A stretch of DNA of 64,000 nt from Polyangium mundeleinium (GTDB lineage Bacteria; Myxococcota_A; Polyangia; Polyangiales; Polyangiaceae), in assembly GCF_028369105.1 (NCBI RefSeq), contig NZ_JAQNDO010000001.1, positions 7,968,501-8,032,500 on the forward strand, in the 5' to 3' direction. The position numbers and the translations under genes are program-made. The notes beneath the pieces are model-generated. The model saw only the letters and a list, made by a program, of their open reading frames with translations, did no database searches and was not told the origin of the DNA. The stretch's first letter is position 1. Every line of letters starts with the position of its first letter. This document shows positions 50,293 through 58,600 of the stretch, one piece after another.

Positions 50293-51176
50293 TGGCGAAG
50301 CGGGGGCCCTCTTCAGTGCGCAGGCGCGAAAGACTCTTGCTCGGGCTCGGGTTCTTGCTCGGGCTCGCCGCAATGGCATTTTTCCTCCTCCGGCGGCCCC
50401 CGGCCCCCGCCCCCGCACCCATCCCACCCGTCCCGCCGCCACCCGCCCCGGCCCCCGTCGCAGCGCCGCCGCCGCTTTCCTACCCCACCCCCTTCTCCGT
50501 GCCAACCGCCGCACTCCCGCCCCGCGAGGCACTCCGGCCAGGCACGCTGCGTCTTCTCGTCATCGGCGACTCGGTGTCAAACTTCCTCGGCATGGCGCTC
50601 CGCTATCGGCAAGAAGAAGCGGAGACATTCGTCGCCCTTCGCGGCGTCGGCGATTGTTCCATCTTCGAAGCCAAGACGCGCATGGAGAAGGGCAAACCCG
50701 TGCGAGGCACGAGCTGCTCGGAGCACTGGGCGCAGGACGTCGCCGAGCTCCACCCCGACCTGACACTCATCGTCATGGGCGGCGCCTTCTTCAACGAAAA
50801 GGCCTGCGACCCAGCCTGGCAAGCCTCCTACGAGAAGCGCATCTTCAATCTCGCCGACGGAATGGGCACAAACGCAGGCCGCATCGTGCTGACGCGTGTC
50901 CCTTATCCCATCAAGGACTGGCGTCACGGAAACGTCCCAGCCCGCGTCGATTGCTTCAACGAGATGCTCGAACGGGCCGCCCAGAAGCGCAGATGGCCCA
51001 TGCTCGATTTGATGGGTCACGTCTGCCCAACGCCCGCATGCCGGGTCGACAGCAACGGCCACCCCATCCGCCCCGATGGTCTGCATTTCGATGGCGTAGG
51101 CGCCGAGGAGACAGCCCGATGGGTCCTCCGCGAGCTCAAGCGTTTCGCGCGCGAGGAGCACGACGCAGGGCTTTGA
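50292..51176 (+). CDS. membrane-anchored SGNH/GDSL-type hydrolase
   Basis: A 294-residue protein with a short Arg-rich head, one N-terminal transmembrane helix (about 15-32), a long Pro/Ala linker (about 35-75) and an SGNH domain. Catalytic Ser94 lies in VIGDSVSNFLG, Asp262/His265 in PDGLHFDG, and the Asn/Gly block is MGGAFFNEK. A Cys pair (GDCS, ACDPAW) may form a disulfide, fitting a periplasmic site. These enzymes hydrolyse or transfer acyl esters, often on polysaccharides. ATG 50292 is chosen; GTG 50289 is adjacent. It ends the three-gene operon. Confidence 0.85.
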   Translation: MAKRGPSSVRRRERLLLGLGFLLGLAAMAFFLLRRPPAPAPAPIPPVPPPPAPAPVAAPPPLSYPTPFSVPTAALPPREALRPGTLRLLVIGDSVSNFLGMALRYRQEEAETFVALRGVGDCSIFEAKTRMEKGKPVRGTSCSEHWAQDVAELHPDLTLIVMGGAFFNEKACDPAWQASYEKRIFNLADGMGTNAGRIVLTRVPYPIKDWRHGNVPARVDCFNEMLERAAQKRRWPMLDLMGHVCPTPACRVDSNGHPIRPDGLHFDGVGAEETARWVLRELKRFAREEHDAGL

Positions 51177-51214
51177 GGTGGTTCCGAGGGTGGTTCTCAC
51201 AGCAAGGCGCGGAG

Positions 51215-51543
51215 CTGGGGCTTTGCCCCAGGCCCCACCGGGGCTATCCGCCCCTGGACCCGGACCAGCGCAAGCGCTGGACTCGGGGTCGATGAACTGC
51301 GCTCCGCGCAGTTCATCGAACAGCCGCTGGCAAGACCGATGACGACCTTGCCAACAGAGACCGCGGCGCTGCGGGTTCACCTGGCAACGCACACGTCGCC
51401 AGGTTGAGACCCCCCTCCATGGTCTTGCCACCGGCCCGTTGGAAGAACTGCGCACCGCGCAGTTCTTCCATCCCCGGTCCAGGCCGTGCCTGGTCCGGGT
51501 CGAGGGGCGGACAGCCCCCGCGGGGTCCGGGGCAGCGCCCCGG
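51215..51543 (+). repeat. composite inverted repeat element L1 (329 bp)
   Basis: Left arm 51215-51319 (plus orientation) and right arm 51440-51543 (reverse complement) are copies of the same four-hairpin repeat. The end hairpin of the left arm is TCGATGAACTGCGC-TCC-GCGCAGTTCATCGA; that of the right arm is TGGAAGAACTGCGC-ACC-GCGCAGTTCTTCCA, a perfect 14-bp stem in each but with different sequence. About 120 bp of less-conserved sequence separates the arms. Confidence 0.9.
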
Positions 51544-51848
51544 CGCAACGGCCTGCGGCGCGCCAGAATGGGGGGCGCAGAGCGCGCTCGGGGACCTGCC
51601 GCGCCGTGGAATGGGAGACGGCCTCGCGGAGGGAGACTTGCAGCGCCGCAGGTCGACGTCTCTGCAGCAAGGTGTTCGAGCTGCGGCGCCTTCCATCGGG
51701 TGCGGGTGAGCGCGGAGGGCCGCCCGCGGCGCCGCAGGGCGGAGGACGCGCCCGAGGAGCGGCGGCTCACGACGCCCAAGGTCGCCGGGCGCGCGGACAG
51801 GGGCCGCGTTGCGGCGCCGCAGGAGGCAATCTGGTTGGGGGCGTCTCG

Positions 51849-52176
51849 CTGGGGCGTTGCCCCAGGCCCCACCCGGGGCTGTCCGCCCCGGGACCCGGAC
51901 CAGCGCAAGCGCTGGACGCGGGGTCGATGAACTGCGCTCCGCGCAGTTCATCGAACAGCCAGGGTCAAGACCCCCAACGACCCTGCCAGCCAACACGGCA
52001 GCGCTGCAGATTCAACCGGCAGCGCGCCCGTCGCCAACTTGAGACGCCCCCATGGTCTTGCCACGGGCCCGTTGGAAGAACTGCGCACCGCGCAGTTCTT
52101 CCACCTTCGGTCCAGGCCGTGCCTGGTCCGGGTCGAGGGGCGGACAGCCCCCGCGGGGTCCGGGGCAGCGCCCCGG
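51849..52176 (+). repeat. composite inverted repeat element L2 (328 bp)
   Basis: A second copy of L1 in the same orientation: left arm 51849-51954, right arm 52073-52176. Arms are nearly identical to those of L1 while the centre (51955-52072) is only about three-quarters identical by eye. CTGGGGC-GTT-GCCCCAG and CCCGGGGC-TGTCC-GCCCCGGG are its first two hairpins. Confidence 0.9.
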
Positions 52177-52199
52177 CGGCTACGCTGTGGACCACGACC

Positions 52200-53165
52200 T
52201 CACGGCGCGCTGGTTGCGCAGCGGATGCCGAGGTAGCCGCAGCGATACGTTGTCTTGAAGACGGCCGTCTTTCCTGCTTTGACCTCGTCGCCGCTGTCGC
52301 GCCAGCTCCCGCCGCGGCCGAAGCGGGCTGAGCTTACGACGTCGTTGCCTGTCGTCGTCCATTGGAAGATGTTGCCTGCGAGATCGAGCACCCCTTGTGG
52401 GTTTGCGCCGGCTGGGAAGCTTCCGATCGGACAGGGTTCGTTTCGCTTCGTCTTTCCGGACCAGCAGAGCTGCTCCGCGGGCGGCTCGTTCCCCCAGGGG
52501 TACGTCCATCCTTCTGGACCGCCGCGTGCTGCCCATTCCCATTCTTCGCCGCTGGGAAGACGCTTGTTTTGCGCTTTGCAGTAGTCGGTCGCTTGCACGA
52601 AATCGACGCAGACCATCGGCAGGTTGCCTTTCCCTTCGGCGCCGTAGGTCGAGGGATCGCAGACCTTGGCCGCTCCGTCGTTGCACTTCTTCGATTGCAC
52701 GCACGACGCATATTGGTCTGCCGTCGTCAGGTTCACGTCGAGGCAATAGTCCTTCACGGTCACCTGCGCCTTGATTGCGGCGAGCTTGAAGGAGCCTCCC
52801 TTGATGCGGACCATCCCGGTCGGGCATCCGCCGGTGTCCGGCACGCTCGCTGGCGCCGGCGTGGCCGCGACGGTTGGCTGCGGCGCTGCGCTCGCGACGG
52901 GGGCCGCCGTCGTCTCCGGTGCGGCTGCGGTCGCGGCCGCGCTCGGCGCGGGCTCGGCTGTGGCTGCGGGCGTCGCGGCGGGCGCGGCGGGTTTGGTCTC
53001 GCCTCCTGCCACGTTCGTGGGCCCCGCGGGGGGCGGCTCACTCGCGCCGCCGCATGCGCTCACGGAGGCCAAGAGACACGCGGTCACCCACGCGAACGGG
53101 GCCATCGCCACCGCCCCTGCGTGCGCCCCGTGCAATGCGTTCGTCCATCGTCTCACCGACATCAT
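52200..53165 (-). CDS. FGE-sulfatase (SUMF1-like) domain lipoprotein
   Basis: A 321-residue exported protein. A long n-region precedes the hydrophobic core and lipobox VSAC (Cys38), then an Ala/Pro/Thr-rich linker to about residue 110. The C-terminal 200 residues match the formylglycine-generating-enzyme/sulfatase-modifying domain: GMVRIKGGSF, RLPSGEEWEWAARGG, YPWGNEPP, DLAGNIFQWTTT, GRGGSWRD and YRCGYLGIRC. Many members are not true FGEs; the paired catalytic cysteines were not verified here. ATG 53165 has GGAGG 5 nt upstream. It is convergent with the repeat region and lies downstream of the cytochrome gene pair. Confidence 0.85.
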   Translation of the reverse strand: MMSVRRWTNALHGAHAGAVAMAPFAWVTACLLASVSACGGASEPPPAGPTNVAGGETKPAAPAATPAATAEPAPSAAATAAAPETTAAPVASAAPQPTVAATPAPASVPDTGGCPTGMVRIKGGSFKLAAIKAQVTVKDYCLDVNLTTADQYASCVQSKKCNDGAAKVCDPSTYGAEGKGNLPMVCVDFVQATDYCKAQNKRLPSGEEWEWAARGGPEGWTYPWGNEPPAEQLCWSGKTKRNEPCPIGSFPAGANPQGVLDLAGNIFQWTTTGNDVVSSARFGRGGSWRDSGDEVKAGKTAVFKTTYRCGYLGIRCATSAP

Positions 53166-53199
53166 TTTGCCTCCGCGTCCTTCGCCCCGAACCCCATTT

Positions 53200-53718
53200 T
53201 TACATCGCCGTCACGGTGGGTGACGCGCGATCTTCCAGCCAATGCTCTTGGAGGATCAGCGAGGGCTTGGGCTTGAAGACGCCCGCCGCGTCGACCCCGC
53301 CGGTCCAGATCTGCACCACGCGCCGATCGCCTCGCCGCATCGGGAACTGCACCTCGCCGCCTTGCCGCTCGTCGCGATCGATCCAGAACGAAACCTCGGC
53401 GGCATCCCCGCCGAGAACGACCATCGCATGTGGCTTCGTCCCGAGACAGCGCACCTTGAGCCACTCGCGCACCCGGTATGCCGTGCAAGGCGCCGCGGCC
53501 GGCCCCGTGCGCGTCAATCGGACCTTCGTCGCCTTCGACCATTCTTCGAATGTGGGCGACTTCGTCTTTTCGTTGCCCGGCGGATCCACGTCGAGCGGGA
53601 CAGGTTCCCCGGGCGCCGCCGCCGAGGCGGCTCCGCCGGGCGGAGCTTGCGCCGGGGCCGGGGAGGACGCCGTCGCCGCCGCGACGAGCGCGAGGAGGGG
53701 AAACGGGAAGGCTCTCAT
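53200..53718 (-). CDS. secreted protein coupled to the cytochrome gene, unknown
   Basis: A 172-residue exported protein: MRAFPFPLLALVAAATASSP is a signal peptide with cleavage near AQA. The mature part is beta-rich (KVRLTRTGPAAAPCTAYRVR; MVVLGGDAAEVSFWIDRDER; QIWTGGVDAAGVF). Two cysteines could pair. Function unknown. ATG 53718 overlaps the stop of the cytochrome gene (ATGA), so the two proteins are made together and probably act in the same periplasmic process. A much longer in-frame reading upstream lies within the cytochrome gene and is rejected. Confidence 0.7.
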   Translation of the reverse strand: MRAFPFPLLALVAAATASSPAPAQAPPGGAASAAAPGEPVPLDVDPPGNEKTKSPTFEEWSKATKVRLTRTGPAAAPCTAYRVREWLKVRCLGTKPHAMVVLGGDAAEVSFWIDRDERQGGEVQFPMRRGDRRVVQIWTGGVDAAGVFKPKPSLILQEHWLEDRASPTVTAM

Positions 53719-55838
53719 AACGTACGCAAGAATGCCGCGAGCGCGTCGCGATCTTCCTTCGAAAGTTGGTTCGTCTTGCCCATGCGATCGTTGTTCTTCG
53801 CGACCAGCTCGTCGAGGTTCGCCGCGCTCCCGTCGTGCAGGAACGGCGCCCGGCCTTCGAGATAAAGGAGCGACGGCACGCGCAGCTCGCCGGTCTTCAA
53901 TTCGTCGAAATCGGGCCGGCGCGCGAGCTTCGGCAGCGGATAGACCGAACGATCCGTGTACTCCGTCCCGGGGACGTGGCAACGCGCGCATTGCACGGCG
54001 TCGTTCATGAAGACTTCCTTGCCGCGCTGCTCGACCGCGTCGAGCGTGCGCTTTTCGCGCGGCGGCGGCTTCAGGCCGGCCCGCACGAAGGTGGCGATGC
54101 GCAAGGCGCGCGCGTCGAGGTTTTGTGGCTCGTGCTTAGGCACGCCGCCCCACCGGTGCAGGCCAAAACCTCCGCGCAGCCGTGACACGAGGTCGGGGCT
54201 CTCGCCCACCCAGCCATAGGGCCCGGGTGAGCTCACGCGACCCGCGAGCATCGGCGTCCGGCGCGGTATGCCGCGGGTCCGATCGGTCTCGGGCACGTTC
54301 TCGGCCGTGCCGACGAAATTCACGTTCGTCCCGTCCTCGGTATTGAACTTCGCCTCGTGCCACACGTGCCCGTCGTCGCGCCCCTCCGGATGGCAGCCCG
54401 CGCAGCCGAGTCCCCCGCTCATCAGGCGATCCGTCGCATTGTAGAAGAGCCGCCGGCCGATCGCCGCGTCGCCGCCGATCGGATCTTCGGCGACACGGAC
54501 GAACGTCGGGGCGGGCGCCTTTTCGTTGCTGAAGGCGCCACGTGGCGCGCGCGGCGCGAGCGGAATGGACACGAGGTCGTACGTCGCGCCGCAAAAGACG
54601 AATGCTGTCGCCTCGTCCTCCGAAAGCACCACCCCCGCGGGCGCCCCGCCTCGATTCGCGATCCCCAGCGCGGGATCTCGCTCGCTGCCCACGTCATAGG
54701 TGGCGACGACGGCGAGCGTCGGATCGACCGCGAGCGCGTCGACCTCCACGAGCCGATCGTCGCCTTCCCCCGCGACGAGCAGCGTATCCGAGCTACGCCG
54801 GTAGACGACGGCGCGCGGCTGCGTGAACACCGCGAGGCTCGTGCCGGGGATTTGCAGCTCGGGCGCCGGCCCCTCCCCTTCCGCCCGCACCAGCGTGGTG
54901 TGATCCCGATGCAGCGGCGCGAGGCCCTTGTCCGCGCCCGTCACGAGCACGTCCACCGTCGCCGCCCCGAACCACGCAATCTCCCCCAATGCGCCGAGCG
55001 CGTGCCGCGGCGCGAACAGCAGGCTCTCGTCCGGGGACAACGTGACCGCATACCCGAGCGCCGCGTTCAGCGCCCTTCCCACGGGCGTGCGCAGCGGCGA
55101 CGCAGGCAACTCGACGCGCCGGATCGTGGGTGTGCTGCCGCCGAGCTCGTCGATCCGGGTCAGCGGCGCGCCGGTGAGATGCGAAATGTAGGCGGATTGC
55201 CCATCCTTCCGGAGGGCGATGCCCCGCGGCTCGCGCGCGACGTCGACCGTCCACCGGACCTCGTGGCTGCGCAGATCGACGGCGCTGACCTTGTGCGGCC
55301 AGGCGCTCGTCACGATCGCGAGCGATTGATCCGCCGTCACCGCGAGCCCCCAGGCGTCGGCCGGGAGCTTTACGCGAGATACCTCGACGAGCTGGGCGCT
55401 CGGCTCGGCGCGGAACTCCACGAGCAGGCCCGGATCACGGATGGTCACGAGCACGCGCCCCGGCAACGTCACGACCTGCGCGGGCGGCCCGGGCATCTCC
55501 ACGGCCGTGCCGGCGCCCCCTTGCGAAAGGGGCAAGGGCACACGCCGGAGCACGCCGTGATCCTCGTCCGCGACGTAGAGCGCCTCCTCCCCGACGCCCC
55601 GCGAAAGCACGCTGCCCTGCCGCGGCCCGATCGACGCGGCGTTCGTGGCGGGCGCCGCCGACGTCGCGGGCGAGGCCGCGGAGGCAGAGGCCGATGGCGG
55701 CGCGGCCCCCGCGTCCACGGAGCCCTGATCCGAGCCCGTACAAGTACAGCCGACGCCGAGGCCGAAGGACACCCCGACCGCAATGCTGACCAGGCCGAGG
55801 CGTGAGCCGAAACATCCGACGTGGTGCTGTGTAGGCAC
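53715..55838 (-). CDS. di-heme cytochrome c / beta-propeller lipoprotein
   Basis: A 707-residue exported protein. The signal peptide ends GVGCTC (lipobox VGC). Residues about 70-440 form a WD/YVTN-type beta-propeller (GIALRKDGQSAYISHLTG; AVTLSPDESLLFAPRHA; GVVLSEDEATAFVFCGATYD). Two heme-c sites CxxCH lie C-terminal: Cys479-Cys482-His483 (GCAGCHPEG) and Cys617-Cys620-His621 (CARCHVPG). The layout resembles MauG/cytochrome c peroxidase-like proteins, but the high-potential heme ligands were not assigned. The start GTG 55838 is uncertain; TATGTT lies 12 nt upstream and no ribosome site is seen. Confidence 0.8.
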   Translation of the reverse strand: MPTQHHVGCFGSRLGLVSIAVGVSFGLGVGCTCTGSDQGSVDAGAAPPSASASAASPATSAAPATNAASIGPRQGSVLSRGVGEEALYVADEDHGVLRRVPLPLSQGGAGTAVEMPGPPAQVVTLPGRVLVTIRDPGLLVEFRAEPSAQLVEVSRVKLPADAWGLAVTADQSLAIVTSAWPHKVSAVDLRSHEVRWTVDVAREPRGIALRKDGQSAYISHLTGAPLTRIDELGGSTPTIRRVELPASPLRTPVGRALNAALGYAVTLSPDESLLFAPRHALGALGEIAWFGAATVDVLVTGADKGLAPLHRDHTTLVRAEGEGPAPELQIPGTSLAVFTQPRAVVYRRSSDTLLVAGEGDDRLVEVDALAVDPTLAVVATYDVGSERDPALGIANRGGAPAGVVLSEDEATAFVFCGATYDLVSIPLAPRAPRGAFSNEKAPAPTFVRVAEDPIGGDAAIGRRLFYNATDRLMSGGLGCAGCHPEGRDDGHVWHEAKFNTEDGTNVNFVGTAENVPETDRTRGIPRRTPMLAGRVSSPGPYGWVGESPDLVSRLRGGFGLHRWGGVPKHEPQNLDARALRIATFVRAGLKPPPREKRTLDAVEQRGKEVFMNDAVQCARCHVPGTEYTDRSVYPLPKLARRPDFDELKTGELRVPSLLYLEGRAPFLHDGSAANLDELVAKNNDRMGKTNQLSKEDRDALAAFLRTL

Positions 55839-56129
55839 GGAGGTAGGACCAACATACGCCGGCCCGAGGGACGATCTCTATGATTTTCGCACCCCGGGGG
55901 CGTGCATCACGAACAACCGGGGTATGCACTTCCCGGGCATTCGACGCGTCGTCGCGCAATGTGGTGCGTTGGTGGCCGCAATACAATACTCGTCCAAGCG
56001 CAATTTCCCGCTGCGATCAAGCGATCCAGCCGACGCTGCGCATGGAATCTCGGTGCATCCGGGAAACATCCCGCTTGAACCACCGGCCGTGACCTGTGAA
56101 CATCGCCGGCCAGGAAGGGGGAACCGCGC

Positions 56130-58586
56130 GTGCCCAATGATGATTTTTCCTTCGCATGCGAGACCCTCCCCGGCGAGGGGCCTTTTGGCGCCTGGGGGGC
56201 CCTCCGGGTCGCGCGTTTCCGCGGCCGCGAAGCCCTCTCCGAGCCGTACCGCTACGAGATCACGCTGCTCGCGAAGGGCGGCGCCGCCGAGGTCGATCCG
56301 CGGGACCTCCTCGGCAAACGCGCGACGTTGCGCATCGCCACGTTGTCGAATCCCCCCTTCAAGGTCGTCCACGGCATCGTCCGCGAGGCCTCGGAGCTCT
56401 CCGATCTGCCCGAGGGCACGCTCCTCCGGGTGATCCTGGAGCCGCCCTGGGCCCGGGCGCAGCACCGCACGCGGTGCCGGATCTTCCTCGACAAAAGCCT
56501 CCGACGTATCGTCGAGGCCGTCCTCACGGGCGACCCGCTCGTGGAGCACCGGAGCGGCGCCGAGGTCGAGGACGACGACAACCCGCCCACCTTCACGCCC
56601 GCCCGCGAGCTCTTCACCTGGCGCGTGACGGACACCTCACGCCTCGACGACCCGCGCGCGCGCCCGTTCGTCGTGCAGTACGAGGAGAGCGACTTCGCGT
56701 TCGTGTCGCGCCTGCTCGAAGAAGAGGGCATCAGCTACCACTTCGAGAACGGCCGCGAGACCTGCCTGCTCGTCCTGACCGATGACGACGCCGGCCGGCC
56801 GCGCCTCGAACCGGCGCAGCTCGGCGCGTCGATCCCCGGCCGGAGCGTGAGCCACCTCGGGCTCGGCGGCCGGCTGCGCCCGACCCGCGTCGTGCTCGAC
56901 GACCACGACTGGCGAAAACCGACGCTCGACATCACGGCCAAGGCGGGCAACGGGGATCTCGCCGAGTACCATTATCCCGGCGCCTACGGCGACGCCGCCG
57001 ACAAGGGCAAGCCCCTCGCGGCCGCGCGGCTCGATCGGTATCACGTGGAGGCGAGCTACGCGGGCGGCGCGGGCGTGGTCCGGGTGCTCTCGGGCGGCTC
57101 GATCTTCGAGCTCACGACGGACGAGCCGGACCACGAGGGTGAATACCTCGTCACGCGCCTCGACGTGCGCGGGGCACAACAAGGCGTGCTCGCCCAGCCC
57201 GCGGCGGAGGACGCCCTGCCCTGGGAGGCGCGCTTCGACCTCGCGCGGCGCGGCGTGGGCAGCGCCGCCACGGCGTCGCGGTTCCGCCCTGCGCGACGGA
57301 CGCCGAAGCCTCGCATCCGCGGCGTGCAGACCGCCGTCGTGACGGCCGATCCCGGCGCCTCCGGGGCCGAGGTGAACGTCGGCGGGCCGGACGGGCTCAG
57401 CGTGGGCTGCGTCCGCCTGCGTTTTGGCTGGGACACGGACGCGGCGCGCCTCGCGAAGGAGCCTTCGAGCCTCTGGGTGCGCGTCAGCCAGATCTTCGCC
57501 GGCGCGGGCGAGGGCGCCGTGTTCCATCCGCGTGTCGGCGACGAGGTGATCGTCGACTTCGACGAGGGCGACCCCGACCGGCCCGTCGTCGTCGGCCGCG
57601 TCTACAACGGCGCGAACCTGCCCGCGCGCGGCGGCGGGCACGAGAGCTCGATGAAGTCGCTCTCCACCCCCGGCGGCGGCACGTACAACGAGATCATGTT
57701 CGGCGACGCGGCTGGCGGCGAGCTCTTGCACTCCTTCGCCGGCAAGGATCAGACGACCGACGTCGCGAATTTCCGCCGCGAGAGCGTGGTCTCGAACGCG
57801 AAGATGACCGTCGGCGGGAACAACACCGAGACGATCGCCGCGAACCGGACCGAGAACGTCGGCGCGAACGACACGCTCACGATCGGCGGCAACCAGACGA
57901 TCACGATCGGCGGCAACGCCGTCACGATCATCGGCGGCAACCATGACCACACCGTCGGCGCGAACGAGCTGAACATGGTCGGCGGCTCGCAGACGATCGG
58001 CGTCGGCGGGAGCATCACGGAAAACGTCGGCGCGGACGTGAGCGAGTCGTACGGCGCCTCGCGCGCGACGACCGTGGGCGGCGCGGTGACCGAGAGCTTC
58101 GGCGCGATGATGAAGGTCTCGGTGGGCGGAAACGTGGACGAGAGCGCGGCCTCGCACACGCTCGACGTGAGCGCCGCGCGGCTCATGATGATCGGCGGCA
58201 ACTACACGACCGTCGTCACGGGCAACGTCACGACGCAGATCGGCGCGGTCGAGATCGAGGCGAGCGGGGGCCCGCAGACGCTCGAGGTCGGCGGCTCGAT
58301 CACGCGATCGGGCCCGCTACACCTCACGCTCTCGGCGTTCGAGGACGACATCAAGAGCGCGAAGCTCGACGCGCAGGGCTCCTCCTCCTCGTACAACGTG
58401 ATCACGCTGGAGGCGATCGGGATGACCCGCGACGTCACCGGGGTCGCCAAGTCGAAGGCCGGCGCGAGCCCGAGCGCGTACGGCTTCGAGAAGAGGATGT
58501 GCGGCGGGATCCTCAAGATCGCCGCCGTCGGCCTCGTCGCGTCGGGCGTCGACAACCAGGGCGGCGGGCCAAACGTCGAGGCCTGA
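56130..58586 (+). CDS. vgrG: type VI secretion spike protein VgrG (first of three)
   Basis: VgrG trimers cap the Hcp tube and deliver effectors. The 818-residue protein has the gp27-like N-terminal domain (VARFRGREALSEPYRYEITL; QYEESDFAFVSRLLEEEGIS), a gp5-like OB-fold (about 390-500: GVQTAVVTADPGASG; RVGDEVIVDFDEGDPDRPVV) and a Gly/Asn-rich repeat region from about 550 (GGNQTITIGGNAVTIIGGNH) that would form the triple beta-helix needle. The tail after residue 710 differs from the other two copies and ends hydrophobic (CGGILKIAAVGLVASGVDN). The GTG start 56130 has GGAAGGGGG upstream. Confidence 0.94.
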   Translation: MPNDDFSFACETLPGEGPFGAWGALRVARFRGREALSEPYRYEITLLAKGGAAEVDPRDLLGKRATLRIATLSNPPFKVVHGIVREASELSDLPEGTLLRVILEPPWARAQHRTRCRIFLDKSLRRIVEAVLTGDPLVEHRSGAEVEDDDNPPTFTPARELFTWRVTDTSRLDDPRARPFVVQYEESDFAFVSRLLEEEGISYHFENGRETCLLVLTDDDAGRPRLEPAQLGASIPGRSVSHLGLGGRLRPTRVVLDDHDWRKPTLDITAKAGNGDLAEYHYPGAYGDAADKGKPLAAARLDRYHVEASYAGGAGVVRVLSGGSIFELTTDEPDHEGEYLVTRLDVRGAQQGVLAQPAAEDALPWEARFDLARRGVGSAATASRFRPARRTPKPRIRGVQTAVVTADPGASGAEVNVGGPDGLSVGCVRLRFGWDTDAARLAKEPSSLWVRVSQIFAGAGEGAVFHPRVGDEVIVDFDEGDPDRPVVVGRVYNGANLPARGGGHESSMKSLSTPGGGTYNEIMFGDAAGGELLHSFAGKDQTTDVANFRRESVVSNAKMTVGGNNTETIAANRTENVGANDTLTIGGNQTITIGGNAVTIIGGNHDHTVGANELNMVGGSQTIGVGGSITENVGADVSESYGASRATTVGGAVTESFGAMMKVSVGGNVDESAASHTLDVSAARLMMIGGNYTTVVTGNVTTQIGAVEIEASGGPQTLEVGGSITRSGPLHLTLSAFEDDIKSAKLDAQGSSSSYNVITLEAIGMTRDVTGVAKSKAGASPSAYGFEKRMCGGILKIAAVGLVASGVDNQGGGPNVEA

Positions 58587-58600
58587 GACCAAGAGGACGT

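Larger units (their letters stand above)
51177..52199. other. 1-kb gene-free region packed with structured repeats
   Basis: The interval between the convergent SGNH and FGE-like genes has no credible gene. It contains four arms of the structured repeat family arranged as two inverted composites (51215-51543 and 51849-52176), and a 305-bp spacer in which the decamer GCGCCGCAGG or its complement recurs at 51552, 51643, 51729 and 51814 with a near-match at 51680. Confidence 0.85.

Noticed and set aside
51215-52176. CRISPR array
   Set aside because: Units are about 105 bp, inverted as well as direct, with no short regular repeat-spacer pattern and no cas genes.
51177-52199. Several open frames through the repeat region
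   Set aside because: They run through inverted repeats, share no motifs, and recur only because the repeats recur.
55839-56129. Sigma-54 promoter upstream of the vgrG genes
   Set aside because: No GG-N10-GC pair of the right form was found; only a weak TACAAT at 55982 without a -35.
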